Shown here: piece by piece, positions 26,008-35,416 of the stretch
How positions within the stretch are numbered: the first letter of the stretch is position 1
Layout: every line of letters begins with the position of its first letter
Assembly: GCA_963812525.1 (NCBI GenBank)
Contig: CAWEVL010000011.1
Coordinates: 1,116,001 to 1,180,000, forward strand
Direction of reading: 5' to 3'
Source of the DNA: Bog-756 sp963812525
GTDB taxonomy: Bacteria > Actinomycetota > Acidimicrobiia > Acidimicrobiales > RAAP-2
DNA: 64,000 nucleotides
Position numbers and translations under genes: made by a program
Notes under the pieces: model-generated
What the model saw: the letters and a program-made list of their open reading frames with translations, nothing else
The model's database searches: none
Told to the model about the DNA's origin: nothing

Positions 26008-27708
26008 TTGGAATTCAATCTGGCTGATCTGTTCGAGAGCGTCGCCCTCCGGGTCCCGGGGCGCGACGCTGTGGCCTGGCGCGACACCAGGCTGACCTAT
26101 AGCCAGCTCGATCAGCGGGCCAACCAGCTCGCCCACGGTCTGGAGGGCCTGGGTATCGGCCTCGACGACCATGTCGGGGTCTACATGTACAGCCGGCCTG
26201 AATATCTCGAGACCATGGTGGCCTCCTACAAGGCCCGGGCGGTCCCGATCAATGTCAACTACCGCTACGTCGGCGAGGAGCTCGCCTACCTGTTCGACAA
26301 CGCCGAGCTCCGGGTCCTGGTGCTCGAGGCCGGCTTCGCTCCGATGGTGGCCTCGATCCGCCAGCAGCTCCCCCACCTGGAACACTTCATCGTCGTCGAT
26401 GACGGGTCGGACGAGGCCGAGGCGCTGCCCGATGCCCTCGCCTACGAGGACGTCCTCGCCACCAACGCGCCGACGGCGGACTTCGGACCTCGGTCCGCCG
26501 ACGACGGGTACATCGCCTACACCGGGGGGACCACCGGCCAGCCCAAGGGGGTCCTCTGGCGCCACGAGGACATCTTCTTTGCCACCATGACCCCTGGCGT
26601 GGTCGTGACCCGACCCGAAGAGGTGGCGGACAATGCGGTGGCACCGGTCCCGCCCCGGCTCCGGTCCCTGGCCGAACAGGGTGTCGCCGTGCCCGGCATC
26701 TTCGTCTCCTATGCGCTGGGGCCGCTCATGCACGTCAGCGGGCACTGGTCGGCGTGGGGAGCCATCCTGAGCGGCGGGCGGTCGGTGCTCCACCCCGATC
26801 GGACGATGGAGGTCGGCACCGTCCTCCAGACCATCGAGCAGGAGCGGGCCACGATGCTCACCATCGTCGGTGATTCGATGGGCCGACCCATCGTGGAGGC
26901 CGTCGAGGAGAGTCCGGGCCGCTACGACCTCGGTTCCGTGCTGATGCTGGGATCGGGTGGAAGCATCATGTCGGCCGACGTGAAAGACCGACTGTTCACT
27001 GGATTCCCTTCGGCCATGGTGCTCACCGAGGCCATCGGATCATCCGAATCACCGGCTCAGGCCGTCTCCGTGACGTTGCGGGGCCAGGAAGCGGGGCCGG
27101 CGCTCCGGTTCCGTGCCGACGAGCGGACAACCGTGTTCGACGACCGACTTCGGCCGGTCAGGGCTGGATCGGGGGCTGTGGGGAAGCTGGCCACCAAGGG
27201 GAGGGTGCCGGTCGGCTACTTCCACGACCCGGAGAAGACCGCCGAAACCTTTGTCGTGGTCGACGGTGTCCGGTGGGCGCTCCCCGGTGACATGGCCAGT
27301 ATCGAGGCGGACGGCACGATCCGACTCATCGGGCGGGGCTCCATGTGCATCAACACCGGAGGAGAGAAGGTCTACCCCGAGGAGGTGGAGGCCGTGCTCA
27401 AGGCCCACCCGGCCGTCGCCGACGCCGTAGTCGTCGGCGTTCCCGACCCCCGGTTCGGCGAACGAGTGGCCGCCGTCCTTCAACCCCGCGCCGGCTCGGC
27501 CCTGTCGAGCTTCGAGGCGCTTCAGTCCCACTGCCGCCGGCACCTCGCCGGTCACAAGGTGCCGCGCCAGATGGCAGTCGTCGAGGAAGTCCCCCGCTCC
27601 CCGTCGGGGAAAGCCGACTACCAGTGGGCGAAGCAGGTGGCCGAGGGCGCTCCGGGCGCCACCGGCGAAGCGAACGGTTGGAAGTTGCTCCCCGAGCCGC
27701 CTCGCTGA
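26008..27708 (+). CDS. fatty-acyl/steroid acyl-CoA synthetase (FadD, ANL superfamily)
   Basis: 566 residues. The ATP/AMP-binding P-loop is YTGGTTGQPKGVLW near residue 171, the hinge/adenylation segment is INTGGEKVYPEEVEAVLKAH near 449, and the C-terminal catalytic Lys lies in SPSGKADYQWAK. It closely resembles FadD19/FadD17-like ligases that load CoA on C24 steroid or terpenoid acids. The TTG at 26008 is supported by AGGAGG at 25995-26000 with 7-nt spacing and by the N-terminus EFNLADLFESVALRVPGRDA. It is the last gene of the plus-strand operon starting at 23156 and supplies the first step for the pathway. Confidence 0.93.
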   Translation: MEFNLADLFESVALRVPGRDAVAWRDTRLTYSQLDQRANQLAHGLEGLGIGLDDHVGVYMYSRPEYLETMVASYKARAVPINVNYRYVGEELAYLFDNAELRVLVLEAGFAPMVASIRQQLPHLEHFIVVDDGSDEAEALPDALAYEDVLATNAPTADFGPRSADDGYIAYTGGTTGQPKGVLWRHEDIFFATMTPGVVVTRPEEVADNAVAPVPPRLRSLAEQGVAVPGIFVSYALGPLMHVSGHWSAWGAILSGGRSVLHPDRTMEVGTVLQTIEQERATMLTIVGDSMGRPIVEAVEESPGRYDLGSVLMLGSGGSIMSADVKDRLFTGFPSAMVLTEAIGSSESPAQAVSVTLRGQEAGPALRFRADERTTVFDDRLRPVRAGSGAVGKLATKGRVPVGYFHDPEKTAETFVVVDGVRWALPGDMASIEADGTIRLIGRGSMCINTGGEKVYPEEVEAVLKAHPAVADAVVVGVPDPRFGERVAAVLQPRAGSALSSFEALQSHCRRHLAGHKVPRQMAVVEEVPRSPSGKADYQWAKQVAEGAPGATGEANGWKLLPEPPR

Positions 27709-27712
27709 TCGT

Positions 27713-27735
27713 CCCCGGTCGGCACGTGGCCGGGG
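27713..27735 (+). terminator. hairpin at the end of the catabolic operon
   Basis: CCCCGG (27713-27718) pairs with CCGGGG (27730-27735) over an 11-nt loop, five bases after the ligase stop. No U-tract follows. The position fits termination of the 23156-27708 operon. The next 200 bp hold nothing recognisable. Confidence 0.45.
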
Positions 27736-27939
27736 TCGACCGGCGGCGCTCGGGCGTCGAGCGCGGGAAGGTATCCGACAAGACTGGACAAATGGTCGGC
27801 AGATCGGCGCTGATCGTCTCTGCCCGGGGGTCGGCGTCCCGGGTCCGAATCGGGGATCCGGTCGTTCAGGGAACCAACGTGGGACGCCCACGACAGGGGC
27901 GGTGGGGCCGGTCGGCCGACCTTCCCCGATGCCGAGCGG

Positions 27940-28197
27940 TCACGCCACGTCGCGGTGGCGTAGGACCCTGAGCCTGGCCTTGCGAGTGGTCTTGGTGCCC
28001 TCACTGGCCGACTGCTGTCGGACAAGCTCGTCGATGCACTCGTCGCACAGGCGTGCGAAGGAGGTCCTCAACCGCTTGCGGTCCACCCGCCCGACCTTCG
28101 ACACCGGTCGAGCCCAACCACAGCGATGACAGACGCCGGGTCGCTGCTTGCGAGTCGGTCCGCTGTCTTCGTGCTCGTTCATGGACTTGATATCCAT
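27940..28197 (-). CDS. small zinc-ribbon protein
   Basis: 85 residues from ATG 28197 (a GTG at 28236 would add 13). Two Cys pairs, VCHRCGW and LCDECIDEL, flank a basic segment (RVDRKRLRTSFAR), a layout that suggests a single structural zinc site. The tail is Arg/Lys-rich (TKTTRKARLRVLRHRD) and could contact nucleic acid. The family is not recognised. Other short Cys-pair proteins in this window (36134-36283 and 41546-41743) have a similar general build but not similar sequence. No clear ribosome binding site is seen. Confidence 0.6.
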   Translation of the reverse strand: MDIKSMNEHEDSGPTRKQRPGVCHRCGWARPVSKVGRVDRKRLRTSFARLCDECIDELVRQQSASEGTKTTRKARLRVLRHRDVA

Positions 28198-28236
28198 GAA
28201 GGGGCTTTCAACTCCATACGTGTCATATCGGCCCAC

Positions 28237-28838
28237 TCTCGCTACACCTGAATCGTAAACTCCTCTGGGTTCGCAGCTGACCCAGCGGTTGGACGTGGTC
28301 CGACCAGCCTCCAGCCTAGAAACCCCAGTTCACGGCGGGTGCAGGGCGAGGCATCCGACGAACCCGTCACCCATTGCCCTCTCGTCCAGGAAACCCATCG
28401 GCGTCGTCCCTGGCCAGGCTTCATTCGAGGCCACACTCGTGATCCCCGGCGTGGTGATCGGCGGACCGCGTGGAGCACGCTCCGGTCGCGGATCCCCTCT
28501 TCACCCTTGCCGTCGGACGGATCCGCACCGTGAAAGCTGGGCGATCGGAGCGGAGCAGAGCAGGGCCTGGGGCTCCATCCGCTCGCCCGTGCGTCCCGGG
28601 ATACCCCTGACTTCTGACCGGAAGGGTTCCAGATTGTGACAACGCGGTGAACTGTGGGTACACCCTCACACTGCCGCCCGCTTCTTTTGGTTAAAGCATC
28701 ACCGTGCGTGACACCACCATCACTGAGCTTGCACTGTTCTCGCCTTTGCCTTGTTTCGAGACACGCCCATCGTTAGATTCGGCCCACGGCGGTGATCTCG
28801 ACGGTTGGACCGTTGTCGGGGATGAAAGGGGCCGGTCG
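28237..28838. other. intergenic region upstream of the galactose-oxidase-like gene
   Basis: About 600 bp without a supported gene. The secreted oxidase frame is open from 28704, but its first 45 codons lack signal-peptide character, and AAAGGGG before GTG 28839 marks the better start. An AT-richer patch at 28680-28710 (TTCTTTTGGTTAAAGCATC) may contain the promoter. Confidence 0.4.
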
Positions 28839-31800
28839 GTGAGAACGAGGAGAAGGCAGGTCCGCGTCGGCTGGAGATCGCTGGCCGCGCTGGCCGTGGC
28901 CATTTCATCCATTGCCGTAATCACGGCCTCCGTGACTGGGCCGAGTGCGACGACCGCGACTCCGAACAAGTCCGGCAAAGTGACGGTTCCACTGGCGGCC
29001 TACACGCCAGATGCCTCGACGCTCCAACGTGAGGGATGGACGGCGTCAGCCAACCAACAGGCGAGCGGCGATCCCGCCGAGGCGGTGCTCGACTCCAACG
29101 CCTTCAGCGACTGGGTCGCCCAGACAGGCTCGGCCACACCCGCGATCACCATCGACATGCGGGCACCCACGGTCGTCTCCGGACTCATCTACGAGCCGCC
29201 GCAGACTGCATCGCCCCTGGGCGTGATCGGTCAGTACGAAGTCGGCGTCAGCAACGACGGTGTCAACTTCACAACGGTCGCCACTGGAACGTGGGCGAAC
29301 ACGGCCGCCGTCAAGCAGGTCGGCTTCGACCCCGCCGACGTCCGATTCCTGAGGCTGACGGCGCTGTCCACCGCCGCCGGCACCGGCACCGAGGTGGCTG
29401 CGGCCGAGCTCTACCTGCAGGGAGCCCCCCACGTCCAGGCCGCCGCGGTATCTGCCAAGACGGCAACGCTCATGGCCGCCCAGACGACCAATCCGGCAGT
29501 GGTAGGCGAGTGGGGACCGACCATCGGCTTCCCGCTCATTCCCGTAGCCGCCGCCCTGCTGCCCAACAACGAGATGTTGGTGTGGTCGGCGGACCAAGAC
29601 CTCGCCTACGGAGGGAGCAACGATCCCTACACCCAGACGGCCATCTTGAATCTGACCACCGGAGCGGTCAGCCAAGACACGGTCACCAACACCAACCACA
29701 ACATGTTCTGCCCCGGCGTCGCCATTCTGCCCAACGGTGACGTCATGGTCACCGGCGGAATCAGCGACCAGCAGACCAGTATTTACGACCCGAAGACGAA
29801 CCTGTGGACCGCCGGTCCGCCCATGAATATCGGACGCGGCTACCAGGGCATGACGTTGCTGTCGAACGGCCAGGCGTTCACCTTGGGCGGCTCGTGGTCG
29901 GGGGTCCTCGGCGGCAAGCTGGGAGAAGTCTGGTCACCCACCGGCAGCTGGCGGGAGCTGACCAATGTCCCGGCCACGCCCATGTACACCGCCGACGCCC
30001 AGGGGGTCTATCGGGCCGACAATCACGGTTGGTTCGTTGCCAGCTCCGGGGGGAACGTCCTCCAGGCCGGACCCTCGAAGCAGATGAACTGGATCAGTAC
30101 CACCGGACCCGGGTCCATCACCCCGGCCGGGAACCGGGGGGCCAGTGCGGACGCCATGAACGGCAACGCCGTGTACTACGACATCAACAAACTGATCACC
30201 ATGGGTGGCGCTCCCAGCTACCAGAACTCCAACGCCACGAACCAGGCCTACCAGGTCCAGATCAACGCCGTGAACACGGCCCCGACGGTGACCCAGGTGG
30301 GCTCGATGAACTACGCGCGCGCCTTCGCCAACAGCGTCGTGCTGCCGAACGGGCAGGTCGTCACCATGGGTGGGCAGACCTACGCGGTGCCCTTCAGCGA
30401 CTCCAACTCCATTCTCAACGCCGAACTCTGGGATCCGACCACGGGCAACTTCACCGTCATGGCCCCGGAGGCCGAGCCCCGCAACTACCACTCCGTGGCC
30501 ATTCTGCTGCCCGACGGCACGGTGTTCTCGGGAGGGGGTGGCCTCTGCGGCACCTGCTCGACCAACCACCCCGACGGACAGATCTTCACTCCGCCCTACC
30601 TGCTGAACGCCGACGGCTCACTGCGCACCCGACCGACTATTGCCTCTGCCCCGACCACGGCGAGCACCGGACAGACGATCACGGTGACCACCGGCGGTCC
30701 GGTGTCCCAGTTCTCCATGGTGCGCTACGGCGAGTCGACCCACTCGGTGGACAACGACCAGCGGCGGGTGCCGCTGTCGATTGTGTCCTCGAGCGGCAAC
30801 ACCTACCAGTTGGCCATCCCCTCTGACCCCGGCGTCGCCCTTCCCGGTCCCTACATGCTCTTCGCCTTGGACGCCAGCGGCACGCCGAGCGTCTCCTCCA
30901 CCATCTCGATCACCAACGTCGCCACCCAGCCGCCGTCGAACTCCTACGGTCAGGCGGTCTTCGGGGATGGACCGTCCGCCTACTGGCCACTCAACGAGAC
31001 CGGCGGTGCGACGGCCGCCGATCTGAGCGGCAACGGCGACACGGCCAACTACCTCGGCGGCGGATTCACCTACGGGGTTCCGAGCCCAGTCGAGGGAGCC
31101 GGGGGGCAGGGTGTCACCCTCAACGGCTCCACCAGTCAGATCGTGGCCTCCCAGCCCATCACCAATCCCACCAACTACTCGGAAGAGATGTGGTTCAAGA
31201 CGACCACGACGACCGGTGGCACCCTCATGGGATTCGGGACCGCGGCCAACGGCACGACGTCGACCAGCCGGGACCGTATTGCCTTCATGGCCAACAACGG
31301 CCAGATCTACTTCGGCGTCTACCCGGGAACCTCCATCACGATCCACACCCCACTCTCCTACAACGACGGCAAATGGCACCACCTCGTCGCCTCCCAAGGA
31401 TCCGACGGCATGCATCTCTATGTCGACGGGCAGCAGGTGGCCAGCGGCACAACCACCGGGGCCCAGAGCTACCTGGGCTACTGGCGGGTGGGGGCCGAGA
31501 ATCTGGCCGGATGGTCAAACTCGCCGACCAGCAACTACTTCGCCGGCAGCATCTCGGACGTGGCGTTCTACAACTCGGAGCTGTCCTCCAGCCAGGTGCT
31601 GGCCCACTTCCAAGCAGCTGCGTCCCCGCCGCCCCCTCCGCCGACCTGTCCGACCGGTTGGACCTGCTCGGACATCGGGGGTCCGCTGCCCGCCGGCCAA
31701 CAGACGCTCACCGGCTCCACCTGGTCGGTCAGCGGCGGCGGCGGTGACATCTGGGGCACCGCCGACTCCTTCCACCTGGTCAACCAGAGCCTGGCCGCCG

Positions 31801-33383
31801 ACGGCACGGTGACCGCCCACGTCACCGCCCAGGCCAACACCAGCGTCTGGGCCAAGGCCGGCGTCATGCTCCGGGCCACCACCGACCCCGGGTCGCCGTA
31901 CTACGCGGCCTTCATCACGCCGGGCAACGGGGTGGCCGTCCAGTGGCGGACGGCCCAGGGCGGCTCCTCCTCCCAGGTGTCGACACCGGGGACGGTGCCC
32001 ACGGACCTGCGGATCGCCCGCTACACGGCCGGGAGCACCGTCACCTACACGGCCTACACCTCACCCGACGGCACGACCTGGACGCCGGTGCCCGGTTCTA
32101 CGCAGACGGTGACCGGCCTGACCGGTAACCTTCTCGCCGGCTTGGCGGTCACCTCCCACAACCAGGGCACCGGCTCGACGGTCGGCTTCGACACGGTGTC
32201 GGTGACGGCGACCGAGTACCCGCCGCCCGGGAACGGCTGTCCGACCGGTTGGACCTGCTCGGACATCGGGGGTCCGCTGCCCGCCGGTCAACAGACGCTC
32301 ACCGGTTCCACCTGGTCGGTGAGTGGGGGTGGCGGTGACATCTGGGGCACCGCCGACTCCTTCCACCTGGTCAACCAGAGCCTGGCCGCCGACGGCACGG
32401 TGACCGCCCACGTCACCGCCCAGGCCAACACCAGCGTCTGGGCCAAGGCCGGCGTCATGCTCCGGGCCACCACCGACCCCGGGTCGCCGTACTACGCGGC
32501 CTTCATCACGCCGGGCAACGGGGTGGCCGTCCAGTGGCGAACGGCCCAGGGGGGCTCCTCCTCGCAGGTATCGACGGCCGTGACGTCGCCCATCTACCTG
32601 CGGATTGCCCGCTACACGGCCGGGAGCACCGTCACCTACACGGCCTACACCTCGACGGACGGCACGACGTGGACGGCAGTGCCCGGTTCGACGAAATCGG
32701 TGACCGGCCTGACCGGTAGCCTCCTCGCCGGCTTGGCGGTCACCTCCCACAACCAGGGCACCAGCTCGACGGTCGGCTTCGACACGGTGTCGGTGACGGC
32801 GACCGAGTACCCGCCACCCGGAAGCAGCTGCCCGACCGGCTGGACCTGCTCGGACATCGGGGGTCCGCTGCCCCTTGGACAACAGACGCTGACCAGTGGC
32901 GCATGGTCGTTGTTCGGCGGTGGCGGGGACATCTTCGGAGCGTCCGACGCCTTCCACTACGTGAGCCAGACCCTGGCCGCAGACGGGAGCATCTCGGCCC
33001 ACGTGACCGCCCAGACGAACACCAGCGTCTGGGCCAAGGCCGGCGTCATGCTCCGGGCCACCACCGATCCGGCGTCCCCGAACTATGCCATCTTCGTGAC
33101 GCCCGCCAACGGGGTGGTCGTCCAGTGGCGGACAACCCAGGGCGGAACCACCGCCCAGGTCAAGAGTACGGGCACCGTTCCCGTGTACCTCAGAGTGGCC
33201 CGGACCGGGTCCTCGTTCACGGCCTACACGTCGCCCGACGGGTCGACCTGGACCGCCGTGCCCGGGGCGACGGTCACCCTCACCGGGCTGAGCGGGTCGA
33301 TCCTGCGCGGCCTTGCCGTGACGTCGCACAACCAGGGCACCGGGGGGACGGTGGCCATGGACACGGTGACCATGGTCGGGTGA
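28839..33383 (+). CDS. giant secreted galactose-oxidase-like copper radical oxidase with LamG and three tandem C-terminal modules
   Basis: 1514 residues. Order: signal peptide (1 to about 36), F5/8C discoidin-like domain (about 57-194), kelch-type seven-blade propeller, C-terminal E-set/DUF1929 domain ending near 700, LamG-like domain (about 703-926), then three repeats of about 197 residues from 937. The active site of galactose/glyoxal oxidases is complete: Cys291 (MFCPGVAILPNG) and Tyr335 (RGYQGM) can form the Cys-Tyr cofactor, with Trp353 (GGSWSG) stacked on it. Tyr550-His551 (RNYHSVAILLPDG) and His635 (THSVDNDQRR) complete the copper site. The spacings C-Y 44 and Y-W 18 match the fungal enzyme. 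Expected reaction: alcohol or aldehyde oxidation with H2O2 outside the cell; the extra domains should bind glycans or surfaces. GTG 28839 has AAAGGGG upstream. Confidence 0.93.
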   Translation: MRTRRRQVRVGWRSLAALAVAISSIAVITASVTGPSATTATPNKSGKVTVPLAAYTPDASTLQREGWTASANQQASGDPAEAVLDSNAFSDWVAQTGSATPAITIDMRAPTVVSGLIYEPPQTASPLGVIGQYEVGVSNDGVNFTTVATGTWANTAAVKQVGFDPADVRFLRLTALSTAAGTGTEVAAAELYLQGAPHVQAAAVSAKTATLMAAQTTNPAVVGEWGPTIGFPLIPVAAALLPNNEMLVWSADQDLAYGGSNDPYTQTAILNLTTGAVSQDTVTNTNHNMFCPGVAILPNGDVMVTGGISDQQTSIYDPKTNLWTAGPPMNIGRGYQGMTLLSNGQAFTLGGSWSGVLGGKLGEVWSPTGSWRELTNVPATPMYTADAQGVYRADNHGWFVASSGGNVLQAGPSKQMNWISTTGPGSITPAGNRGASADAMNGNAVYYDINKLITMGGAPSYQNSNATNQAYQVQINAVNTAPTVTQVGSMNYARAFANSVVLPNGQVVTMGGQTYAVPFSDSNSILNAELWDPTTGNFTVMAPEAEPRNYHSVAILLPDGTVFSGGGGLCGTCSTNHPDGQIFTPPYLLNADGSLRTRPTIASAPTTASTGQTITVTTGGPVSQFSMVRYGESTHSVDNDQRRVPLSIVSSSGNTYQLAIPSDPGVALPGPYMLFALDASGTPSVSSTISITNVATQPPSNSYGQAVFGDGPSAYWPLNETGGATAADLSGNGDTANYLGGGFTYGVPSPVEGAGGQGVTLNGSTSQIVASQPITNPTNYSEEMWFKTTTTTGGTLMGFGTAANGTTSTSRDRIAFMANNGQIYFGVYPGTSITIHTPLSYNDGKWHHLVASQGSDGMHLYVDGQQVASGTTTGAQSYLGYWRVGAENLAGWSNSPTSNYFAGSISDVAFYNSELSSSQVLAHFQAAASPPPPPPTCPTGWTCSDIGGPLPAGQQTLTGSTWSVSGGGGDIWGTADSFHLVNQSLAADGTVTAHVTAQANTSVWAKAGVMLRATTDPGSPYYAAFITPGNGVAVQWRTAQGGSSSQVSTPGTVPTDLRIARYTAGSTVTYTAYTSPDGTTWTPVPGSTQTVTGLTGNLLAGLAVTSHNQGTGSTVGFDTVSVTATEYPPPGNGCPTGWTCSDIGGPLPAGQQTLTGSTWSVSGGGGDIWGTADSFHLVNQSLAADGTVTAHVTAQANTSVWAKAGVMLRATTDPGSPYYAAFITPGNGVAVQWRTAQGGSSSQVSTAVTSPIYLRIARYTAGSTVTYTAYTSTDGTTWTAVPGSTKSVTGLTGSLLAGLAVTSHNQGTSSTVGFDTVSVTATEYPPPGSSCPTGWTCSDIGGPLPLGQQTLTSGAWSLFGGGGDIFGASDAFHYVSQTLAADGSISAHVTAQTNTSVWAKAGVMLRATTDPASPNYAIFVTPANGVVVQWRTTQGGTTAQVKSTGTVPVYLRVARTGSSFTAYTSPDGSTWTAVPGATVTLTGLSGSILRGLAVTSHNQGTGGTVAMDTVTMVG
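31647..33383 (+). repeat. three in-frame tandem repeats, 591-bp period
   Basis: Repeat units start at 31647, 32238 and 32829, each with TGxCCGACCGGxTGGACCTG and spaced exactly 591 bp (197 codons). Units 1 and 2 are nearly identical over long stretches; unit 3 is more diverged. The encoded module starts CPTGWTCSDIGGPLP, contains SVWAKAGVMLRATTDPGSP and ends LAVTSHNQGT plus a strand. It is a beta-sandwich-like, probably carbohydrate- or surface-binding unit. High identity between units 1 and 2 suggests recent duplication and a risk of assembly collapse or expansion. Confidence 0.85.
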
Positions 33384-33659
33384 CCGGAGCCAGCGCCGCT
33401 GCCGCAGCCGCCGGCGAGACGACACCGCCGACGACCCCCCGCACTGCCCTGCCCTCACCGTGCAGGTGGACCTCCCCCGGGCCCCACCCTCCGTTCGCCT
33501 CCATTGATCGCACACCCAGGATTTCGGTGCAGCCGCACACGGCCATCAGGCAGGGCTGCGACCCGACGACGGCCGCGCCGAGTACCACGAACAGCCGGCG
33601 AGAGCCCGGTGAGGTGCACGAGCCTCCAGGGAGCCAAGGCGGCTGACGATGAGGACCCC

Positions 33660-34466
33660 TCAGCTGACCTTGGCGAACGCCCGGCTGGCAACGTCTCGAT
33701 CCAGCATGGTGCCAGTAGACGAGAGTGCACCGGAATGGAGTAGGTCCCGAGCCGTCTTGTACATTGCTCCGTACGCCACCCGGGCCAGGGCACTCCCGAC
33801 GGACAGTCGCCGGACGCCGACCTCGGCCAGCTCCTTGAGGGAGGGACCTCCGGGAAGGAGGAGCACGTTCACCGGTCCCCCGACCCCATCCACGATCCTG
33901 GCGATGGCCGAGAGGTCGGTCAACCCTGGGGCATAGACGACGTGCGCCCCGGCGTCGCGGTACGTCGACAATCTGGCGATCGTGTCGTCCAGATCGTCGT
34001 GCCCCCGGAGATGATTCTCGGCCCGGGCCGTCAGCACCAGACCCTCGTCGACCGCGATGGCCGCAGCAACCGCGACCTGTTCGGCCGCGCGATCGACGTC
34101 CTCGAGCTTCCCCTCGTACGGATTCCAGTCCTCGATCGAACACCCGGACGCACCTGCCTGGGCGAGGAGTCGAACAGTGGACGCCACACCCCCCGCATCC
34201 CCTGGAAAGCACTGTTCTGCGTCGACATTGACGGGCAGGTCAGTCACCCGACGGAGGGATGCCACGTGATCGACGAGGTCCTGACGGTCCACAGTCATGT
34301 CCAACTGGCCCCGAGTGGCTGCGAATCCGCCACTCGTGGTCGCCAACGCCGGGAACCCGAGATCGTCCAGGAGGCGACAGGACCCGAGGTCGAATGGATT
34401 CGGCATGAGAAACGTTCCCTGCTCATGCAGGGCGTGAAAGTGCGAGCGAACTTCGTGGATGTCCAT
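33660..34466 (-). CDS. isocitrate lyase/PEP mutase superfamily protein
   Basis: 268 residues, alpha/beta barrel of the PEP mutase/ICL family. The opening FHALHEQGTFLMPNPFDLGS and FPALATTSGGFAATRGQLD are typical of the oxaloacetate decarboxylase/phosphonomutase-like subgroup. The Mg-binding acidic motif is VNVDAEQCFPGD, followed by GCSIEDW and TARAENHL. It lacks the ICL K-K-C-G-H loop, so C-C lyase or hydrolase activity on a small carboxylate is more likely than glyoxylate-cycle ICL. The start at ATG 34466 is chosen by similarity to the family; there is no clear ribosome binding site. It stands alone, divergent from the ArsC-like gene. Confidence 0.88.
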   Translation of the reverse strand: MDIHEVRSHFHALHEQGTFLMPNPFDLGSCRLLDDLGFPALATTSGGFAATRGQLDMTVDRQDLVDHVASLRRVTDLPVNVDAEQCFPGDAGGVASTVRLLAQAGASGCSIEDWNPYEGKLEDVDRAAEQVAVAAAIAVDEGLVLTARAENHLRGHDDLDDTIARLSTYRDAGAHVVYAPGLTDLSAIARIVDGVGGPVNVLLLPGGPSLKELAEVGVRRLSVGSALARVAYGAMYKTARDLLHSGALSSTGTMLDRDVASRAFAKVS

Positions 34467-34780
34467 GCAAGAGAGGCTTACTGAGCGTGGGAGGAGACGC
34501 AAGCGGTATTCCGCCATCACGGTCGGAGGGGGCCCGCAGCCTCCCTCCCGACCGAGTACACCTGTCCGGCAACGCCGGGACCGTGACCGCCGAAGACCAA
34601 GCTCGAGGGGGCCCCGGAACCCCGGGGCCCGGCGTATCGAACTCGGCCGGCCGGTACATCCGGGGGTGTCGATAAGCAGGATGGAGTCGACCTGACGAGC
34701 CGCGTCTCGTGCCGGATCCCCTGGGGCAGTCCTGGGTGAACCCATGGGGCGGCAGATTTGTGACCCATGCATGCGCGGGC
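34467..34780. other. divergent intergenic region with a GC-rich hairpin
   Basis: No gene is supported. GGGCCCCGG (34609-34617) and CCGGGGCCC (34622-34630) form a 9-bp stem over a 4-nt loop, midway between the divergent PEP-mutase-like and ArsC-like genes. Role unknown; it is not at the end of either gene. Confidence 0.45.
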
Positions 34781-34810
34781 AGGACACAGATGGGCGTCGG
34801 ATCGTACGGT
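34781..34810 (+). promoter_or_regulatory. putative leaderless promoter of the ArsC-like gene
   Basis: AGGACA (34781-34786) and TACGGT (34805-34810) are separated by 18 bp, and the -10 ends six bases before ATG 34817. The spacing matches other starts in the window that lack a ribosome binding site. Confidence 0.4.
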
Positions 34811-34816
34811 GTGCCC

Positions 34817-35167
34817 ATGGAAACAGAGCCTGCCCTTTACTTCAACCCATCGTGTTCAAAATGCCGGACGGCCGACGCCTTGCTCAAGGACCACGGCATC
34901 GAAGCCGTCTTGGTGCGCTATCTCGATCGGTCGCCCACCACCGATGAGTTGAGCCGACTGATGTCCCTGCTCGGCATCGACGATCCCCGGGCGATGATGC
35001 GCACCAGCGAACCGGTGTACGACGAGCTGAGATTGAGCGATGCATCGAACGAACAGCTCTTGGAGGCGATCAACCAACATCCCATCCTCTTGGAACGACC
35101 TATTTTCGTCATGGGCGACCGGGCCGTCATGGCCAGACCACCAGAACGGCTTCTCGAACTGCTGTAG
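34817..35167 (+). CDS. arsC: ArsC/Spx-family arsenate reductase-like protein
   Basis: 116 residues with the thioredoxin-like ArsC fold. The N-terminal active site is FNPSCSKCRTADALL, where the first Cys is equivalent to the catalytic Cys of E. coli ArsC and the C-x-x-C adds a second. The C-terminal arginine region is INQHPILLERPIFVMGDRAV, matching the HPILI-x-RP motif with Arg. It may reduce arsenate using mycothiol/mycoredoxin or glutaredoxin-type donors, or be a YffB-like reductase of unknown substrate. No other ars gene is present. ATG 34817 lies six bases after a promoter-like TACGGT; an in-frame ATG at 34791 is an alternative. Confidence 0.88.
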   Translation: METEPALYFNPSCSKCRTADALLKDHGIEAVLVRYLDRSPTTDELSRLMSLLGIDDPRAMMRTSEPVYDELRLSDASNEQLLEAINQHPILLERPIFVMGDRAVMARPPERLLELL

Positions 35168-35206
35168 CCCTTGCTCCCCTGATTCGTGCCACCCGGCAGT
35201 CTGGAT

Positions 35207-35230
35207 GCCTGGACAGTGTGTCATCCAGGC
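35207..35230 (+). terminator. hairpin after the ArsC-like gene
   Basis: GCCTGGA (35207-35213) and TCCAGGC (35224-35230) form a perfect 7-bp stem with a 10-nt loop, 40 bp after the stop codon. There is no U-tract, so the role is inferred from position. Confidence 0.45.
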
Positions 35231-35416
35231 CTCGGCCCCCTAGTCGGCGAGGGCCGGACGGTGCGCTCCATCGGCATTCCGAATCGGATGGGTCGAAGCA
35301 CGGGCCTCCGACCGTTGGTGAATCGATGGCAGCCGACGGCGGCCAGGACGGCGAGCCACCCCCAGGTGACCCGGAACCGGGCCACCGTGACTCGGGCAGC
35401 CTGAGATCCACTATCG

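Noticed and set aside
31647..33383. Regularly spaced repeats suggesting a CRISPR array
   Set aside because: Period is 591 bp, in frame and protein-coding; no short repeat-spacer pattern.
32061..33515. 484-codon minus-strand frame over the oxidase repeats
   Set aside because: Antisense to the tandem modules; Arg/Gly/His-rich repeats mirror the plus-strand repeat.
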